DNA from: Halomonas beimenensis
GTDB taxonomy: Bacteria > Pseudomonadota > Gammaproteobacteria > Pseudomonadales > Halomonadaceae
Direction of reading: 5' to 3'
Length of the DNA: 64,000 nucleotides
NCBI RefSeq assembly: GCF_002549795.1
Contig: NZ_CP021435.1
Span: 3,348,001-3,412,000, forward strand
Every line of letters begins with the position of its first letter. The first letter of the stretch is position 1. Shown piece after piece: positions 26,852-36,087 of this stretch. The translations under genes were made by a program, and so were the position numbers. The notes beneath the pieces were generated by a model. The model ran no database searches and was not told the origin of the DNA. It worked only from the letters and a program-made list of their open reading frames with translations.

Positions 26852-29086
26852 TTGCCCGATTCCCCCCAGGCGCCCGCCGTGCTGAGCGTCGCCGTGCCCT
26901 CGCCGCTGCGCCGCCTCTTCGACTACCGCCCCGGCGGCCCGCCTCCGGCGTGCGGCTGGCAACCGGGATTGCGGGTCCGGGTGCCCTTCGGGCGGCGCCG
27001 GGTGGTGGGGGTGATCCTGGAATGCCGCGACACCAGCGACCTGGCCCTGACGGACCTCAAGCCCGTCGAGGCCTGCCTCGACGAGAGGCCGCTCCCCGAT
27101 GACTGGCTTTGGCTGTGTCGCTTCACCGCGCGCTACTACCAGCATGCGCCGGGCGATACCCTGCACCAGGCGATGCCGGCCCTGCTGCGCCAGGGGCGCG
27201 CCCTGGAAGCCCGGACCCGCGAGCGCTGGCAGGTCACCGCCGACGGCCAGGGGGATCCCGTTCCGAGCCTGGCCAAGGCCCCGCGCCAGGCCGCGCTGCT
27301 GGCCATGCTGCGCCAGCATCCCCATGGCCTGGTGACCCAGGCCATCCTGGCCCAGTCCTTCGGGCGCGAGCAGCTCCTGGCGCTGGAACGCAAGGGCCTG
27401 GTCGCGCGCCGCGAGGAGCCCCGCACCGCCTCCCCTTCGCCTTCCGCGTCCCTGCTGGCCGAGCCGGCCCTGCCCCTGAATCGCGAGCAGGCCAGCGCCC
27501 TGGCCGTGCTCCACGAGCGCCTGGATGCCTACCATCCCTGCCTGCTGCACGGGGTCACCGGCAGCGGCAAGACCGAGGTCTACCTCCAGTTGATCGAGGC
27601 GGTGGTGGCGCGGGGCCGGCAGGCGCTGGTCCTGGTGCCGGAGATCGGCCTGACGCCCCAGACCCTGGCCCGCTTCCGCAGCCGGTTCCGGGTGCCGGTG
27701 GTGGCGCTGCACTCCGGGCTCACCGATCACGAGCGACTGGATGCCTGGGAAGCCGCCGCCAGCGGCCGCGCGCCCATCGTCATCGGCACCCGGTCGGCCA
27801 TCTTCACGCCCCTGTCACACCCCGGCGCGATCATCGTCGACGAGGAGCATGACGGCTCCTTCAAGCAGCAGGAGGGGCTGCGCTATCACGCCCGGGACCT
27901 GGCCGTGGCCCGCGCCCATCGCCACGGCATCCCGCTGGTCCTCGGCAGCGCCACGCCCTCGCTCGAGACCCTCCAGCGCGCCCTGGCCGGCGACTACCAG
28001 CACCTGCGCCTGACCCGGCGCGCCAGCCGCCACGCCCCGGCGCGCCTGGAACTGGTGGACCTGCGTGGCCGCCCCCGACGGGGCGGCCTGATCCCGCCGG
28101 TACTCGACGCCATCGAGTCGACCCTGGCCGCCGGCCACCAGGTACTGGTGTTCATCAACCGCCGGGGGTTCGCCCCCACCCTGAGCTGCCATGCCTGCGG
28201 CTGGCTGGCCGAATGCGACCATTGCGACGCGCGCCTGACCCTGCACCGGCAACCGCCGCTGCTGGCCTGCCATCACTGCGACCGGCGCCGCGCCCTGCCC
28301 GACGCCTGCCCCGACTGCGGCAGCGCCGACCTGCGTCCCCTGGGCAGCGGCACCGAGCGCACCGAGGAGACCCTGGCCGAACGATTCCCCGACATCCCCG
28401 TCCACCGCATCGACCGCGACAGCACCCGGCGCCGGGATGCCCTGGAGCAGGCCCTGACCGAGGTGCGGCGAGGCGAACCCTGCCTGCTGGTAGGCACCCA
28501 GATGCTGGCCAAGGGCCATCACCTGCCCCATGTGACCCTGGTCGTGGTGGTCAACGCCGATGCCGGCCTCTATTCCAGCGACTTCCGCGCCCTGGAGCAC
28601 AGTGCCCAGCTGCTCGAACAGGTGGCCGGCCGGGCCGGCCGCGCCGCCCACCCCGGCCGGGTGCTGGTCCAGACCATGCACGCCGACGATCCCAACCTGC
28701 GGCTGCTGGCGGCTCGAGGCTACGACGCCCTGGCCGAGCGGCTGTTGGAGGAGCGTCGCGCCGCGGCCCTGCCGCCCTTCCGCTTCCTGGCCCTGCTGCG
28801 ACTCGAGAGCCCGAAGGAAGCAGCCGTCAACGAGCTCGGCGCCCGGGCCGCCGAGGCCCTGCGCGCCCATCTCGACCGGCGTCGCCTGGAGGTGGACTGC
28901 CTGGGGCCGGTCCCCGCCCCCATGGAACGTCGCCAGAACCGTTACCACCTGCAGGTCATGCTCACCGCCGAGCGCCGCAGCCGGCTCCACGAAGCCGGCG
29001 CCTGGCTGGTTGCCTGGCTGGAGGCCGAGCCCGCGGCGCGGCGGGTGCGCTGGTCGCTGGATATCGACCCGCAGACGCTGAGCTGA
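26852..29086 (+). CDS. priA: Primosomal protein N' (replication restart helicase PriA)
   Basis: About 744 residues. PriA recognises stalled forks and loads the replicative helicase. The N-terminal DNA-binding domain starts with VAVPSPLRRLFDYRP; Walker A GVTGSGKTE is at about residue 234; the DEEH box is VDEEHDGSF; the zinc-binding domain has CHACGWLAECDHC and CHHCDRRRALPDACPDC. There is no ATG near the homology start: a TTG at 26852 with GGAGG 4 nt upstream is preferred; a GTG at 26879 is the alternative. The in-frame ATG at 26720 would add 44 unlikely residues. A tandem repeat begins directly after the stop codon. Confidence 0.93.
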   Translation: MPDSPQAPAVLSVAVPSPLRRLFDYRPGGPPPACGWQPGLRVRVPFGRRRVVGVILECRDTSDLALTDLKPVEACLDERPLPDDWLWLCRFTARYYQHAPGDTLHQAMPALLRQGRALEARTRERWQVTADGQGDPVPSLAKAPRQAALLAMLRQHPHGLVTQAILAQSFGREQLLALERKGLVARREEPRTASPSPSASLLAEPALPLNREQASALAVLHERLDAYHPCLLHGVTGSGKTEVYLQLIEAVVARGRQALVLVPEIGLTPQTLARFRSRFRVPVVALHSGLTDHERLDAWEAAASGRAPIVIGTRSAIFTPLSHPGAIIVDEEHDGSFKQQEGLRYHARDLAVARAHRHGIPLVLGSATPSLETLQRALAGDYQHLRLTRRASRHAPARLELVDLRGRPRRGGLIPPVLDAIESTLAAGHQVLVFINRRGFAPTLSCHACGWLAECDHCDARLTLHRQPPLLACHHCDRRRALPDACPDCGSADLRPLGSGTERTEETLAERFPDIPVHRIDRDSTRRRDALEQALTEVRRGEPCLLVGTQMLAKGHHLPHVTLVVVVNADAGLYSSDFRALEHSAQLLEQVAGRAGRAAHPGRVLVQTMHADDPNLRLLAARGYDALAERLLEERRAAALPPFRFLALLRLESPKEAAVNELGARAAEALRAHLDRRRLEVDCLGPVPAPMERRQNRYHLQVMLTAERRSRLHEAGAWLVAWLEAEPAARRVRWSLDIDPQTLS

Positions 29087-29192
29087 AAGCTGGAAGCTGG
29101 AAGCTGGAAGCTGGAAGCTGGAAGCTGGAAGCTGGAAGGCAGCAAGAAGTCGCCACAGCCTGGGTCAAGGGGTTTCTTCCAGCTTCAAGCTT
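29087..29192. repeat. AAGCTGG tandem repeat with distal inverted arm (repeat family 2, copy 1)
   Basis: Seven copies of AAGCTGG (29087-29135) begin right after the priA stop. The sequence CTTCCAGCTTCAAGCTT at 29176-29192 is the reverse complement of AAGCTTGAAGCTGGAAG, so the last tandem copies can pair with it into a long hairpin. The same arms flank the hairpin after hslU (33863-33947). I see no gene between 29087 and 29336. Confidence 0.85.
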
Positions 29193-29242
29193 ACGTCCGC
29201 GCAGCGGACGATCGTCCAGCTCCCGACGAAGTCGGGCGAGGG

Positions 29243-29271
29243 TTTAAAGCCCGCCCCCAATTGTCGATAAT
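29243..29271 (+). promoter_or_regulatory. Promoter of argS
   Basis: TTTAAA (29243-29248), a 17-bp spacer and GATAAT (29266-29271; 5/6 match), placing the start about 59 bp before the argS ATG. Confidence 0.6.
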
Positions 29272-29336
29272 ATGCGCCCAAATGCCCGCCGACGGGCGAA
29301 CGACACCGGCCCGCGCCACAGGACATCCGATCCCTC

Positions 29337-31022
29337 ATGAAAGACACCATCATCGCCCTGCTCGAGGGCGCCCTGGACGAACTCAAGCGCCAGGACGTCC
29401 TGCCCGCCGATCTCGCCCCGACCATCAAGGTCGACCCCACCAAGGACAAGGCCCACGGCGACTACGCCACCAACCTGGCGCTGATGCTCGCCAAGCCCGC
29501 CGGCAAGAAGCCCCGCGAGCTGGCCGAGGCCCTGGTCGCGGCCCTGCCGGAGAGCAATGCCGTGGCCAGGGTCGAGATCGCCGGCCCCGGCTTCGTCAAC
29601 TTCTTCGCCGCCACCGACGCCGCGGCCCAGGTCGTGCGCCAGGTGCTGGATGCCGGAGACGCCTATGGCCGCAGCCTCACCGGCCAGGGCCGGAAGGTTC
29701 AGGTGGAGTTCGTCTCCGCCAACCCCACCGGTCCCCTGCATGTCGGCCATGGCCGCGGCGCGGCCATCGGCGACTGCATCTGCCGCCTGCTCGAGGCCAC
29801 CGGACACGACGTCACCCGGGAGTTCTACTACAACGACGCCGGCGCCCAGATCACCAACCTGGCGCTGTCGGTCCAGGCCCGGGCCAAGGGCATCGATCCC
29901 GAGGACGAAGGCTGGCCGGCGGACGGCTACCGGGGCGGCTACATCATCGACGTGGCCAACGCCTACCTGGCCCGGGAGGCCGTGCACGCCGACGACCGTC
30001 ACGTGACCGCCAAGGGCGACCCGGACGACCTGGACGCCATCCGTGACTTCGCCGTGGCCTACCTGCGTCGCGAGCAGGACCTGGACCTGCGCGCCTTCGG
30101 GGTGGAGTTCGACGTCTACTTCCTGGAATCCTCGCTGTACCGCGACGGCAAGGTCGAGGCCACCGCCGCGCGCCTGGCCGAGAACGGCCACACCTACGAG
30201 CGGGAAGGCGCCGTCTGGCTGCGCACCACCGACTTCGGTGACGACAAGGACCGGGTGATGCGCAAGTCCGACGGCGACTACACCTACTTCCTGCCCGACG
30301 TCGCCTACCACCTGGACAAGTGGCAGCGCGGCTTCACCACCGTGATCAACGAACAGGGCGCCGACCACCACTCCACGGTGACGCGGGTCCGTGCCGGCCT
30401 GCAGGCGCTGGAAGCCGGCATTCCCCAGGGCTGGCCGGACTATGTGCTGCACCAGATGGTGATGGTCACCCGCTCCGGGGTGGAGGTGAAGCTCTCCAAG
30501 CGCGCCGGCAGCTACGTGACCGTGCGCGACCTGATCGACGAGGTCGGCCGCGACGCCACCCGTTTCTTCCTCGCCGCTCGCCGCGCCGACTCCCAGCTGA
30601 CCTTCGACATCGACCTGGCCCGCTCCCAGTCCAACGACAACCCGGTCTACTACATCCAGTATGCCCACGCCCGGGTCTGCAGCATGCTGCGCAAGGCCGA
30701 GGCCGCCGACCAACCCTTCGACCACGCCCTGGCCATGGCGCACCTGTCGCGGCTCGAGACCGACCAGGAGAAGGCTCTGATGAATCGCCTGGCGCGCTAC
30801 CCCGAGGCGGTGGCCCACGCCGCCGAGAGCCGCGAGCCCCAGCAGATCGCCCAGTACCTGCTCGACCTGGCCGGCGAATTCCATACCTGCTACAACGCCG
30901 TCAAGGTGATGGTCGAGGAACACGACCTGCGCAACGCCCGCATGGCGCTGTTCCTGGCCGCCCGCCAGGTGCTGCGCAACGGCCTGGACCTGATGGGCGT
31001 CGGCGCCCCCGAGGAGATGTGA
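29337..31022 (+). CDS. argS: Arginyl-tRNA synthetase
   Basis: 561 residues, class I synthetase that charges tRNA-Arg. The N-terminal additional domain precedes the HIGH-equivalent motif in [20 protein letters not shown] (about residues 122-141); the KMSKS-equivalent is [10 protein letters not shown] (about 385); the C-terminal anticodon-binding domain ends with GLDLMGV. First gene of the argS-SPOR pair; the SPOR gene follows 3 bp after the stop, as in Pseudomonas. Confidence 0.98.
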   Translation: MKDTIIALLEGALDELKRQDVLPADLAPTIKVDPTKDKAHGDYATNLALMLAKPAGKKPRELAEALVAALPESNAVARVEIAGPGFVNFFAATDAAAQVVRQVLDAGDAYGRSLTGQGRKVQVEFVSANPTGPLHVGHGRGAAIGDCICRLLEATGHDVTREFYYNDAGAQITNLALSVQARAKGIDPEDEGWPADGYRGGYIIDVANAYLAREAVHADDRHVTAKGDPDDLDAIRDFAVAYLRREQDLDLRAFGVEFDVYFLESSLYRDGKVEATAARLAENGHTYEREGAVWLRTTDFGDDKDRVMRKSDGDYTYFLPDVAYHLDKWQRGFTTVINEQGADHHSTVTRVRAGLQALEAGIPQGWPDYVLHQMVMVTRSGVEVKLSKRAGSYVTVRDLIDEVGRDATRFFLAARRADSQLTFDIDLARSQSNDNPVYYIQYAHARVCSMLRKAEAADQPFDHALAMAHLSRLETDQEKALMNRLARYPEAVAHAAESREPQQIAQYLLDLAGEFHTCYNAVKVMVEEHDLRNARMALFLAARQVLRNGLDLMGVGAPEEM

Positions 31023-31025
31023 GCC

Positions 31026-31733
31026 ATGGCCAGCCGCAAGCCCCCCGCCAGCCGCAGGCGCGGCGCGACCAGCAGCAGGAAGCGACCGGCCAAGGCGCCG
31101 CGCCGGGCCCTGCCCGGCTGGCTGTGGGGGCTTGCCGGCATGGTCGCGGGCTTCCTGATCTCCCAGCACCAGCACGGCACGGCCCCCTGGCAGGACGGCC
31201 CGCTCATGCCCTCGCCCCGGCCGGCGACCAGCTCCGACTCGTCGGGCCGTGACCCCGCCGAGGCGGCCCCGGAGGCGGAGGAGCCGCCCATGCCCACCTT
31301 CGAGTTCTACACCCTGCTGCCGGAGTCCGAGGTGATCGCCCCCGGGGAGCAGGCCTCCACCGCGACCCCGCCGCCGCGGCCGAGCCGGGAGGCGGCAGAA
31401 GAGACCGAGGCCTCCGCACCCGCGGACGACCCCATCGCCCGGGTGATCGCCGCCAACAGCGCCCCGGTGGAGACGGCCTCGCGGCCCACCGAGGAGGGGC
31501 AGCGCTACGTGCTGCAGGCGGCCTCCTTCCGTGCCCCGGACGACGCCCGCCGGCTGGCCGGCCGCCTGCAGGACTTCGGGCTGCTGGCCAAGATCAGCGA
31601 AGTCCAGACCGGCGACGGCACCAGCTGGCACCGGGTTCAGGTAGGGCCCTACCATGACCGTCGCGAGCTGACCCGCGCCCGGGACCTGATGGCCACCCAG
31701 GGCATCGAGCCGCTGCTGATCCAGCTGCAGTGA
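31026..31733 (+). CDS. SPOR-domain cell-division protein (FtsN-like)
   Basis: 235 residues. It has a short basic cytoplasmic tail, one membrane helix (about residues 29-46), a long Pro/Ala/Glu-rich periplasmic linker and a C-terminal SPOR domain (about 160-235: YVLQAASFRAPDDARRLAGR to RVQVGPY). SPOR domains bind denuded glycan strands at the septum, and this architecture is that of FtsN. The Pseudomonas gene in the same place (between argS and hslV) is annotated the same way. A hairpin follows at 31789. Confidence 0.85.
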   Translation: MASRKPPASRRRGATSSRKRPAKAPRRALPGWLWGLAGMVAGFLISQHQHGTAPWQDGPLMPSPRPATSSDSSGRDPAEAAPEAEEPPMPTFEFYTLLPESEVIAPGEQASTATPPPRPSREAAEETEASAPADDPIARVIAANSAPVETASRPTEEGQRYVLQAASFRAPDDARRLAGRLQDFGLLAKISEVQTGDGTSWHRVQVGPYHDRRELTRARDLMATQGIEPLLIQLQ

Positions 31734-32002
31734 CGCCTGCCGCTTGAATTCCGGCCCCCCCGCCCGCACCTCCCCAGAAGCTCATTCACGGCGCCGCCCC
31801 TCGCGGCGCCGAAAAGGGAATCGCTGCACGGATCGACGAGCGGAGTGAAGCGCAAGGCGCACGGAGCGCAGAAACCGGAGCATATGCAAGTGATATGTGA
31901 GGATTTCGAGCACCACGCAACGCAGCGATTCGCCCGCGCAGGCATCCGTGGAGCGTTTCCAAAGTCATCGGGAGTCTTCGTCTCCCCTAAGGAGTCCCCT
32001 CC
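31734..32002 (+). other. Gap before hslV: hairpin and long leader-like region, no gene
   Basis: A 9-bp GC stem (31789-31797 with 31803-31811) without a T-run may close the argS transcript. The remaining roughly 190 bp up to the hslV Shine-Dalgarno (AAGGAG, 8 nt before ATG) have no credible gene on either strand. A plus-strand frame (SEAQGARSAETGAY then stop near 31899) lacks a start and Shine-Dalgarno. I could not place a promoter with confidence. Confidence 0.5.
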
Positions 32003-32521
32003 ATGACCACGATCGTTTCCGTGCGTCGCGGCGACCAGGTGGCCCTGGCCGGCGACGGCCAGGTGTCGCTGGGCAACACCGTGATGAAGGGCAACGCCAG
32101 CAAGGTCCGCCGCCTCTACCGCGGCCAGGTGCTGGCCGGCTTCGCCGGCGGCACCGCCGACGCCTTCACCCTCTTCGAGCGCTTCGAGGCCCAGCTCGAG
32201 AAGCACCAGGGCAACCTGGTCAAGGCCGCCGTGGAGCTGGCCAAGGACTGGCGCACCGATCGCGCCCTGCGCCGCCTGGAGGCGCTGCTGGCCGTCGCCG
32301 ACAAGCACGCCTCGCTGATCATCACCGGCAACGGTGACGTGGTGGAGCCCGAACGCGGCATCATCGCCATCGGCTCCGGCGGCAACTTCGCCCAGGCCGC
32401 GGCCCGCGCCCTGCTCGAGAACACCGAGCTGTCGGCCCGCGAGATCACCGAGAAGTCGCTGGAGATCGCCGCCGACATCTGCGTGTTCACCAACCACAAC
32501 GTCACGCTGGAAGAGCTCTGA
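32003..32521 (+). CDS. hslV: ATP-dependent protease subunit HslV
   Basis: 172 residues, the peptidase ring of the HslVU (ClpYQ) protease. After removal of Met the catalytic Thr2 becomes the N-terminal nucleophile ([10 protein letters not shown]); the GDGQVSLGN segment and [14 protein letters not shown] are conserved. AAGGAG lies 8 nt upstream of the ATG. hslU starts 2 bp after the stop, so the subunits are made together; the pair is usually a heat-shock operon. Confidence 0.98.
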   Translation: MTTIVSVRRGDQVALAGDGQVSLGNTVMKGNASKVRRLYRGQVLAGFAGGTADAFTLFERFEAQLEKHQGNLVKAAVELAKDWRTDRALRRLEALLAVADKHASLIITGNGDVVEPERGIIAIGSGGNFAQAAARALLENTELSAREITEKSLEIAADICVFTNHNVTLEEL

Positions 32522-32523
32522 CC

Positions 32524-33846
32524 ATGACCCGCATGACCCCCCGCGAGATCGTCCACGCCCTGGACCAGTACATCGTCGGCCAGCAGGAGGCCAAGCGGGC
32601 CGTGGCCGTGGCCCTGCGCAACCGCTGGCGGCGCATGCAGCTCGACGAGGAGCTGCGCCAGGAAGTCACCCCCAAGAACATCCTGATGATCGGGCCCACC
32701 GGCGTGGGCAAGACCGAGATCGCCCGCCGCCTGGCCAAGCTGGCCCGGGCGCCCTTCATCAAGGTCGAGGCCACCAAGTTCACCGAGGTGGGCTATGTGG
32801 GCCGGGACGTGGAATCCATCGTCCGCGACCTCACCGAGGCCGCCATCAAGCTGGTCCGCGAGCAGGCCAAGGACGAGGTCCGCCACCGGGCCGAGGACGC
32901 CGCCGAGGACCGCATCCTCGACGCCCTGCTGCCGCCGCCCCGCGGCCAGGAACACGAGCCGCGCACCGAGAACGCCACGCGGCAGGCGTTCCGCAAGAAG
33001 CTCCGCGAGGGCCAGCTCGATGACAAGGAGATCGACATCGAGGTCACGCCCCAGGGCCAGGGCATCGACATCATGACGCCGCCGGGCATGGAGGAGATGA
33101 CCAGCCAGCTGCAGAACCTGTTCTCGAACATGGGCAAGCAGAAGACCGAGACCCGTCGCGTCGCGGTCAAGGACGCCTTCGCCCTGCTGCGCGACGAGGA
33201 GGCGGCCAAGCTGGTCAACGAGGACGACATCAAGCAGCGTGCCATCGAGGCCGTGGAGCAGCACGGCATCGTCTTCCTCGACGAGATCGACAAGGTGGCC
33301 AAGGGCAGCGGCCAGTCCAGCGGCGGCGAGGTGTCCCGCGAGGGCGTGCAGCGCGACCTGCTGCCGCTGATCGAGGGCTCCAGCGTCTCCACCAAGTACG
33401 GCATGGTGAAGACCGACCACATCCTCTTCATCGCCTCCGGGGCCTTCCACCTGTCGCGCCCCTCGGACCTGATCCCCGAGCTGCAGGGTCGCCTGCCGAT
33501 CCGGGTCGAGCTCGACGCCCTGACCCCGGAGGACTTCAAGCGCATCCTCACCGAGCCCTCGGCGGCCCTGACGCGCCAGTACGAGGCGCTGCTCAAGACC
33601 GAGGGCCTCGACATCGCCTTCACCGAGGACGGCATCGAACGCATCGCCGAGATCGCCTGGAAGGTCAACGAGGGCACCGAGAACATCGGCGCCCGGCGCC
33701 TGCACACGGTCATGGAGCGCCTGCTCGAGGAAGCCTCCTTCAAGGGCTCGGACATCGGCAGCCCCCTGACCATCGACGCGGCCTATGTCGATGCCCAGCT
33801 CGGCGAGCTGGCGATGGACGAGGATCTGTCGCGGTATATTCTCTAA
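32524..33846 (+). CDS. hslU: ATP-dependent protease ATPase subunit HslU
   Basis: 440 residues, the AAA+ unfoldase that feeds substrates to HslV. Walker [10 protein letters not shown] is at residues 57-65, the pore motif GYVGRD near 90, the I domain spans about 110-230, Walker B VFLDEIDK near 255, and the C-terminal tail ends in LSRYIL, the segment that docks on HslV. A long inverted repeat follows the stop codon. Confidence 0.98.
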   Translation: MTRMTPREIVHALDQYIVGQQEAKRAVAVALRNRWRRMQLDEELRQEVTPKNILMIGPTGVGKTEIARRLAKLARAPFIKVEATKFTEVGYVGRDVESIVRDLTEAAIKLVREQAKDEVRHRAEDAAEDRILDALLPPPRGQEHEPRTENATRQAFRKKLREGQLDDKEIDIEVTPQGQGIDIMTPPGMEEMTSQLQNLFSNMGKQKTETRRVAVKDAFALLRDEEAAKLVNEDDIKQRAIEAVEQHGIVFLDEIDKVAKGSGQSSGGEVSREGVQRDLLPLIEGSSVSTKYGMVKTDHILFIASGAFHLSRPSDLIPELQGRLPIRVELDALTPEDFKRILTEPSAALTRQYEALLKTEGLDIAFTEDGIERIAEIAWKVNEGTENIGARRLHTVMERLLEEASFKGSDIGSPLTIDAAYVDAQLGELAMDEDLSRYIL

Positions 33847-33862
33847 CCCAGCTATAAGCTGT

Positions 33863-33947
33863 AAGCTTGAAGCTGGAAGGACGCCGCTTCGCGGCGAAGG
33901 TTGGAAGACTCGGCCTCACCTTGGGGGTCACTTCCAGCCTCAAGCTT
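33863..33947. repeat. AAGCTTGAAGCTGGAAG inverted repeat (repeat family 2, copy 2)
   Basis: AAGCTTGAAGCTGGAAG (33863-33879) and CTTCCAGCCTCAAGCTT (33931-33947) pair over 17 bp with one wobble/mismatch. A nested CGCCGC-TTC-GCGGCG hairpin sits inside. It begins 16 bp after the hslU stop and ends 27 bp before the DUF971 gene. Its arms match those of the repeat after priA. Confidence 0.88.
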
Positions 33948-33974
33948 CCGGGTTCAAGCTCACCGGAGGTGCCC

Positions 33975-34358
33975 ATGTCCGCCCCGATTCCCGTCAAGGT
34001 GCACTATCACAAGCAGGCCCGCGAGCTGGAGCTGACCTACGAGGGCGGCGAGCGCCACCGCCTCTCGGTGGAGTACCTGCGGGTCTTCTCGCCCTCCGCC
34101 GAGGTGCGCGGCCACGGCAAGGGCCAGGAGACCCTGCAGGTCGGCAAGAAGCACGTGGGCCTGGCCAACATCACCCAGGCCGGCCGCTACGCCCTCAAGC
34201 TGCACTTCGACGACGGCCATGACAGCGGCCTGTACAGCTGGGACTACCTGTACGACCTCATCCGCCACCAGGAGGCCAACTGGGCCGACTACCTGAAGCG
34301 CCTCGAGGAGGCCGGCGCCTCGCGGGAGCCGCTGGGCATCGAGATCAAGCAGCTATAG
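33975..34358 (+). CDS. DUF971 (gamma-butyrobetaine hydroxylase-like N-terminal) domain protein
   Basis: 127 residues, the small stand-alone DUF971 protein found after hslVU in Pseudomonas and relatives. Visible family features are the ELELTYEGGERHRLSVEYLRVFSPSAEVRGHG segment and LHFDDGHDSGLYSWDYLYDL. The domain resembles the N-terminal region of gamma-butyrobetaine hydroxylase; a role in iron-sulphur metabolism has been suggested for the family but is not shown here. GGAGGT lies 4 nt before the chosen ATG; an upstream extension to 33867 runs through the repeat and is not believable. Confidence 0.88.
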   Translation: MSAPIPVKVHYHKQARELELTYEGGERHRLSVEYLRVFSPSAEVRGHGKGQETLQVGKKHVGLANITQAGRYALKLHFDDGHDSGLYSWDYLYDLIRHQEANWADYLKRLEEAGASREPLGIEIKQL

Positions 34359-34384
34359 GGGAAGCGACGAGTTCCTGGAGTCGC

Positions 34385-34478
34385 GTAGGCCGGGTAAGCG
34401 AGCTTGCGAGCGCACCCGGCAGATGAGGCCGACAGCACCTCCGCCATGTCGGACGCGCCTTCGGCTTATCCAACCTAC
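34385..34478. repeat. REP-like pair (BIME-type) before ubiE
   Basis: Two inverted REP-like units: GTAGGCCGGGTAAG...ACCCGGC (34385-34420) on the plus strand, and GTAGGTTGGATAAG...TCCGAC (34478-34448) on the minus strand, each with a GTAGG head and a stem closing on the opposite side. The head-opposed layout is that of a BIME. No gene is seen in 34359-34682. Confidence 0.7.
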
Positions 34479-34682
34479 CAGCGGGCGTGTCAGCTCCGGC
34501 TCCTCCGTTCCGGCGACGACCGACCCGCCTTCGCTCACGACGGAAATCTTCGGCTTTCCCTGCGAGCCGAGCATGGCTGCCGTCAAGACAAGGGCGACCG
34601 GAGGACGCTACAATGCGCCCCATCGCGCGGGGCCGCCGGGCCTCGCCTCTCCATGTGCAGCTGACTCGGGAGCTCCCCCCGC

Positions 34683-35438
34683 ATGACCCCCAGCGACAAG
34701 CGCACCACGCACTTCGGCTATCAGGAAGTCCCGGTCGAGGAGAAGGCCTCCCGCGTGGCCCACGTCTTCCACTCGGTGGCCTCCCGCTACGACGTCATGA
34801 ACGACCTGATGTCCCTCGGCATCCACCGCCTGTGGAAACGCCTGACCATCGAGCGCGCCGGGGTGCGTCCGGGCCACAGCGTGCTCGACATCGCCGGTGG
34901 CACCGGCGACCTGACCCTGAAGTTCTCCAGGCTGGTAGGGCCCCGGGGGCGGGTGGTGCTGGCCGACATCAACGAGTCCATGCTGCGGGTCGGCCGCGAC
35001 AAGCTGCTCGACCAGGGCGTGGGCGGCAACGTCGAGTACGTCCAGGCCAACGCCGAGGCCCTGCCCTTCCCGGACAACACCTTCGACTGCATCACCATCG
35101 CCTTCGGCCTGCGCAACGTCACCGACAAGGACGCCGCCCTGCGCTCCATGGCTCGCGTGCTCAAGCCCGGCGGCCGCCTGCTGGTGCTGGAATTCTCCAA
35201 GCCCGGCAACCCCCTGCTGACCCGCGCCTACGACGAGTACTCCTTCCGCCTGCTGCCGCGCATGGGCCAGCTGGTCGCCGGCGACGCCGAGAGCTATCGC
35301 TACCTCGCCGAATCGATCCGCATGCACCCCGACCAGGAAACCCTGAAGGACATGATGGAGGCCGCCGGGCTGGAGCGGGTCGAGTACACCAACCTGACCG
35401 GGGGCATCGTCGCCCTGCATCGCGGCATCAAGCTGTGA
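34683..35438 (+). CDS. ubiE: Ubiquinone/menaquinone C-methyltransferase UbiE
   Basis: 251 residues. It is a SAM-dependent methyltransferase of the benzoquinol ring at C2. The SAM-binding motif [16 protein letters not shown], motif II region [22 protein letters not shown] and motif [15 protein letters not shown] are intact. It begins the ubiE-ubiJ-ubiB run, whose gene products act in the same late ubiquinone-synthesis complex. Confidence 0.98.
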   Translation: MTPSDKRTTHFGYQEVPVEEKASRVAHVFHSVASRYDVMNDLMSLGIHRLWKRLTIERAGVRPGHSVLDIAGGTGDLTLKFSRLVGPRGRVVLADINESMLRVGRDKLLDQGVGGNVEYVQANAEALPFPDNTFDCITIAFGLRNVTDKDAALRSMARVLKPGGRLLVLEFSKPGNPLLTRAYDEYSFRLLPRMGQLVAGDAESYRYLAESIRMHPDQETLKDMMEAAGLERVEYTNLTGGIVALHRGIKL

Positions 35439-35445
35439 GGTCGTG

Positions 35446-36087
35446 ATGGCGCTGACACCGACCCTGCTGCTGGGCGGCCTGGAACGCACCCTGAACGCCC
35501 TGCTCGCCCGCGATCCCGCCGCCCCTTCCCGCCTGGCCCGCCTGGCGGGCCAGCGCATCCTGCTGCGCCTCGAGCATCCGCCCCTGGCCCTGGTCGTGGC
35601 CTTTCATCCCCAGGGGCTGGACCTGCTGCGCCCGGACGACGAGCCGGAGGAGGCCTTCGATGCCATCGTCGAGCTCGACGCCGAGACCCTCGGCGAACTG
35701 CTCGGCGGCGCCCCGGTGGAGCGACTGATGTTCCAGGGCAAGCTGGCGGTGCGCGGCCGGATTCCCCTGCTCGAGGCCGCCCGCGACCTGCTGCTGGACC
35801 TGGACCTGGACTGGGAGGGCGAACTGGCTCGCTGGCTCGGCGACCTGCCCGCCCACAGCCTGGCCGAGGGCATGCGAAGCCTGGGTCGCTGGGGACTGCG
35901 AACTCGCCAGGAGCTGTGCGCCGACGTGGCCGAATACGTCTTCGAGGAGGCTCGGCTGCTGCCCGGCCGCCACCAGCTGGAAGGCCTGCGGGATCATCTC
36001 ACCGAGCTGGAGGTGGCCACCGACCGCCTCGAGGCGCGTCTGGAACGTCTCCGTCGCCGTCTGACCCAGCGAGGAGGCGGCGCATGA
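35446..36087 (+). CDS. ubiJ: Ubiquinone biosynthesis accessory factor UbiJ (SCP2 domain)
   Basis: 213 residues. The N-terminal SCP2 lipid-binding domain (about residues 15-115) is followed by a C-terminal coiled coil (about 165-208). UbiJ binds polyprenyl quinone intermediates and, with UbiK, organises the soluble Ubi complex. The ATG at 35446 (GAGGT 4 nt upstream) is preferred to a GTG 3 bp earlier. It lies 7 bp after ubiE, and its stop overlaps the ubiB ATG (ATGA). Confidence 0.92.
   Translation: MALTPTLLLGGLERTLNALLARDPAAPSRLARLAGQRILLRLEHPPLALVVAFHPQGLDLLRPDDEPEEAFDAIVELDAETLGELLGGAPVERLMFQGKLAVRGRIPLLEAARDLLLDLDLDWEGELARWLGDLPAHSLAEGMRSLGRWGLRTRQELCADVAEYVFEEARLLPGRHQLEGLRDHLTELEVATDRLEARLERLRRRLTQRGGGA

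Noticed and set aside
31786..31968. A 60-codon minus-strand ORF upstream of hslV
   Set aside because: Opposite to the hslV leader, no ribosome-binding site, and composition like a translated repeat or leader.
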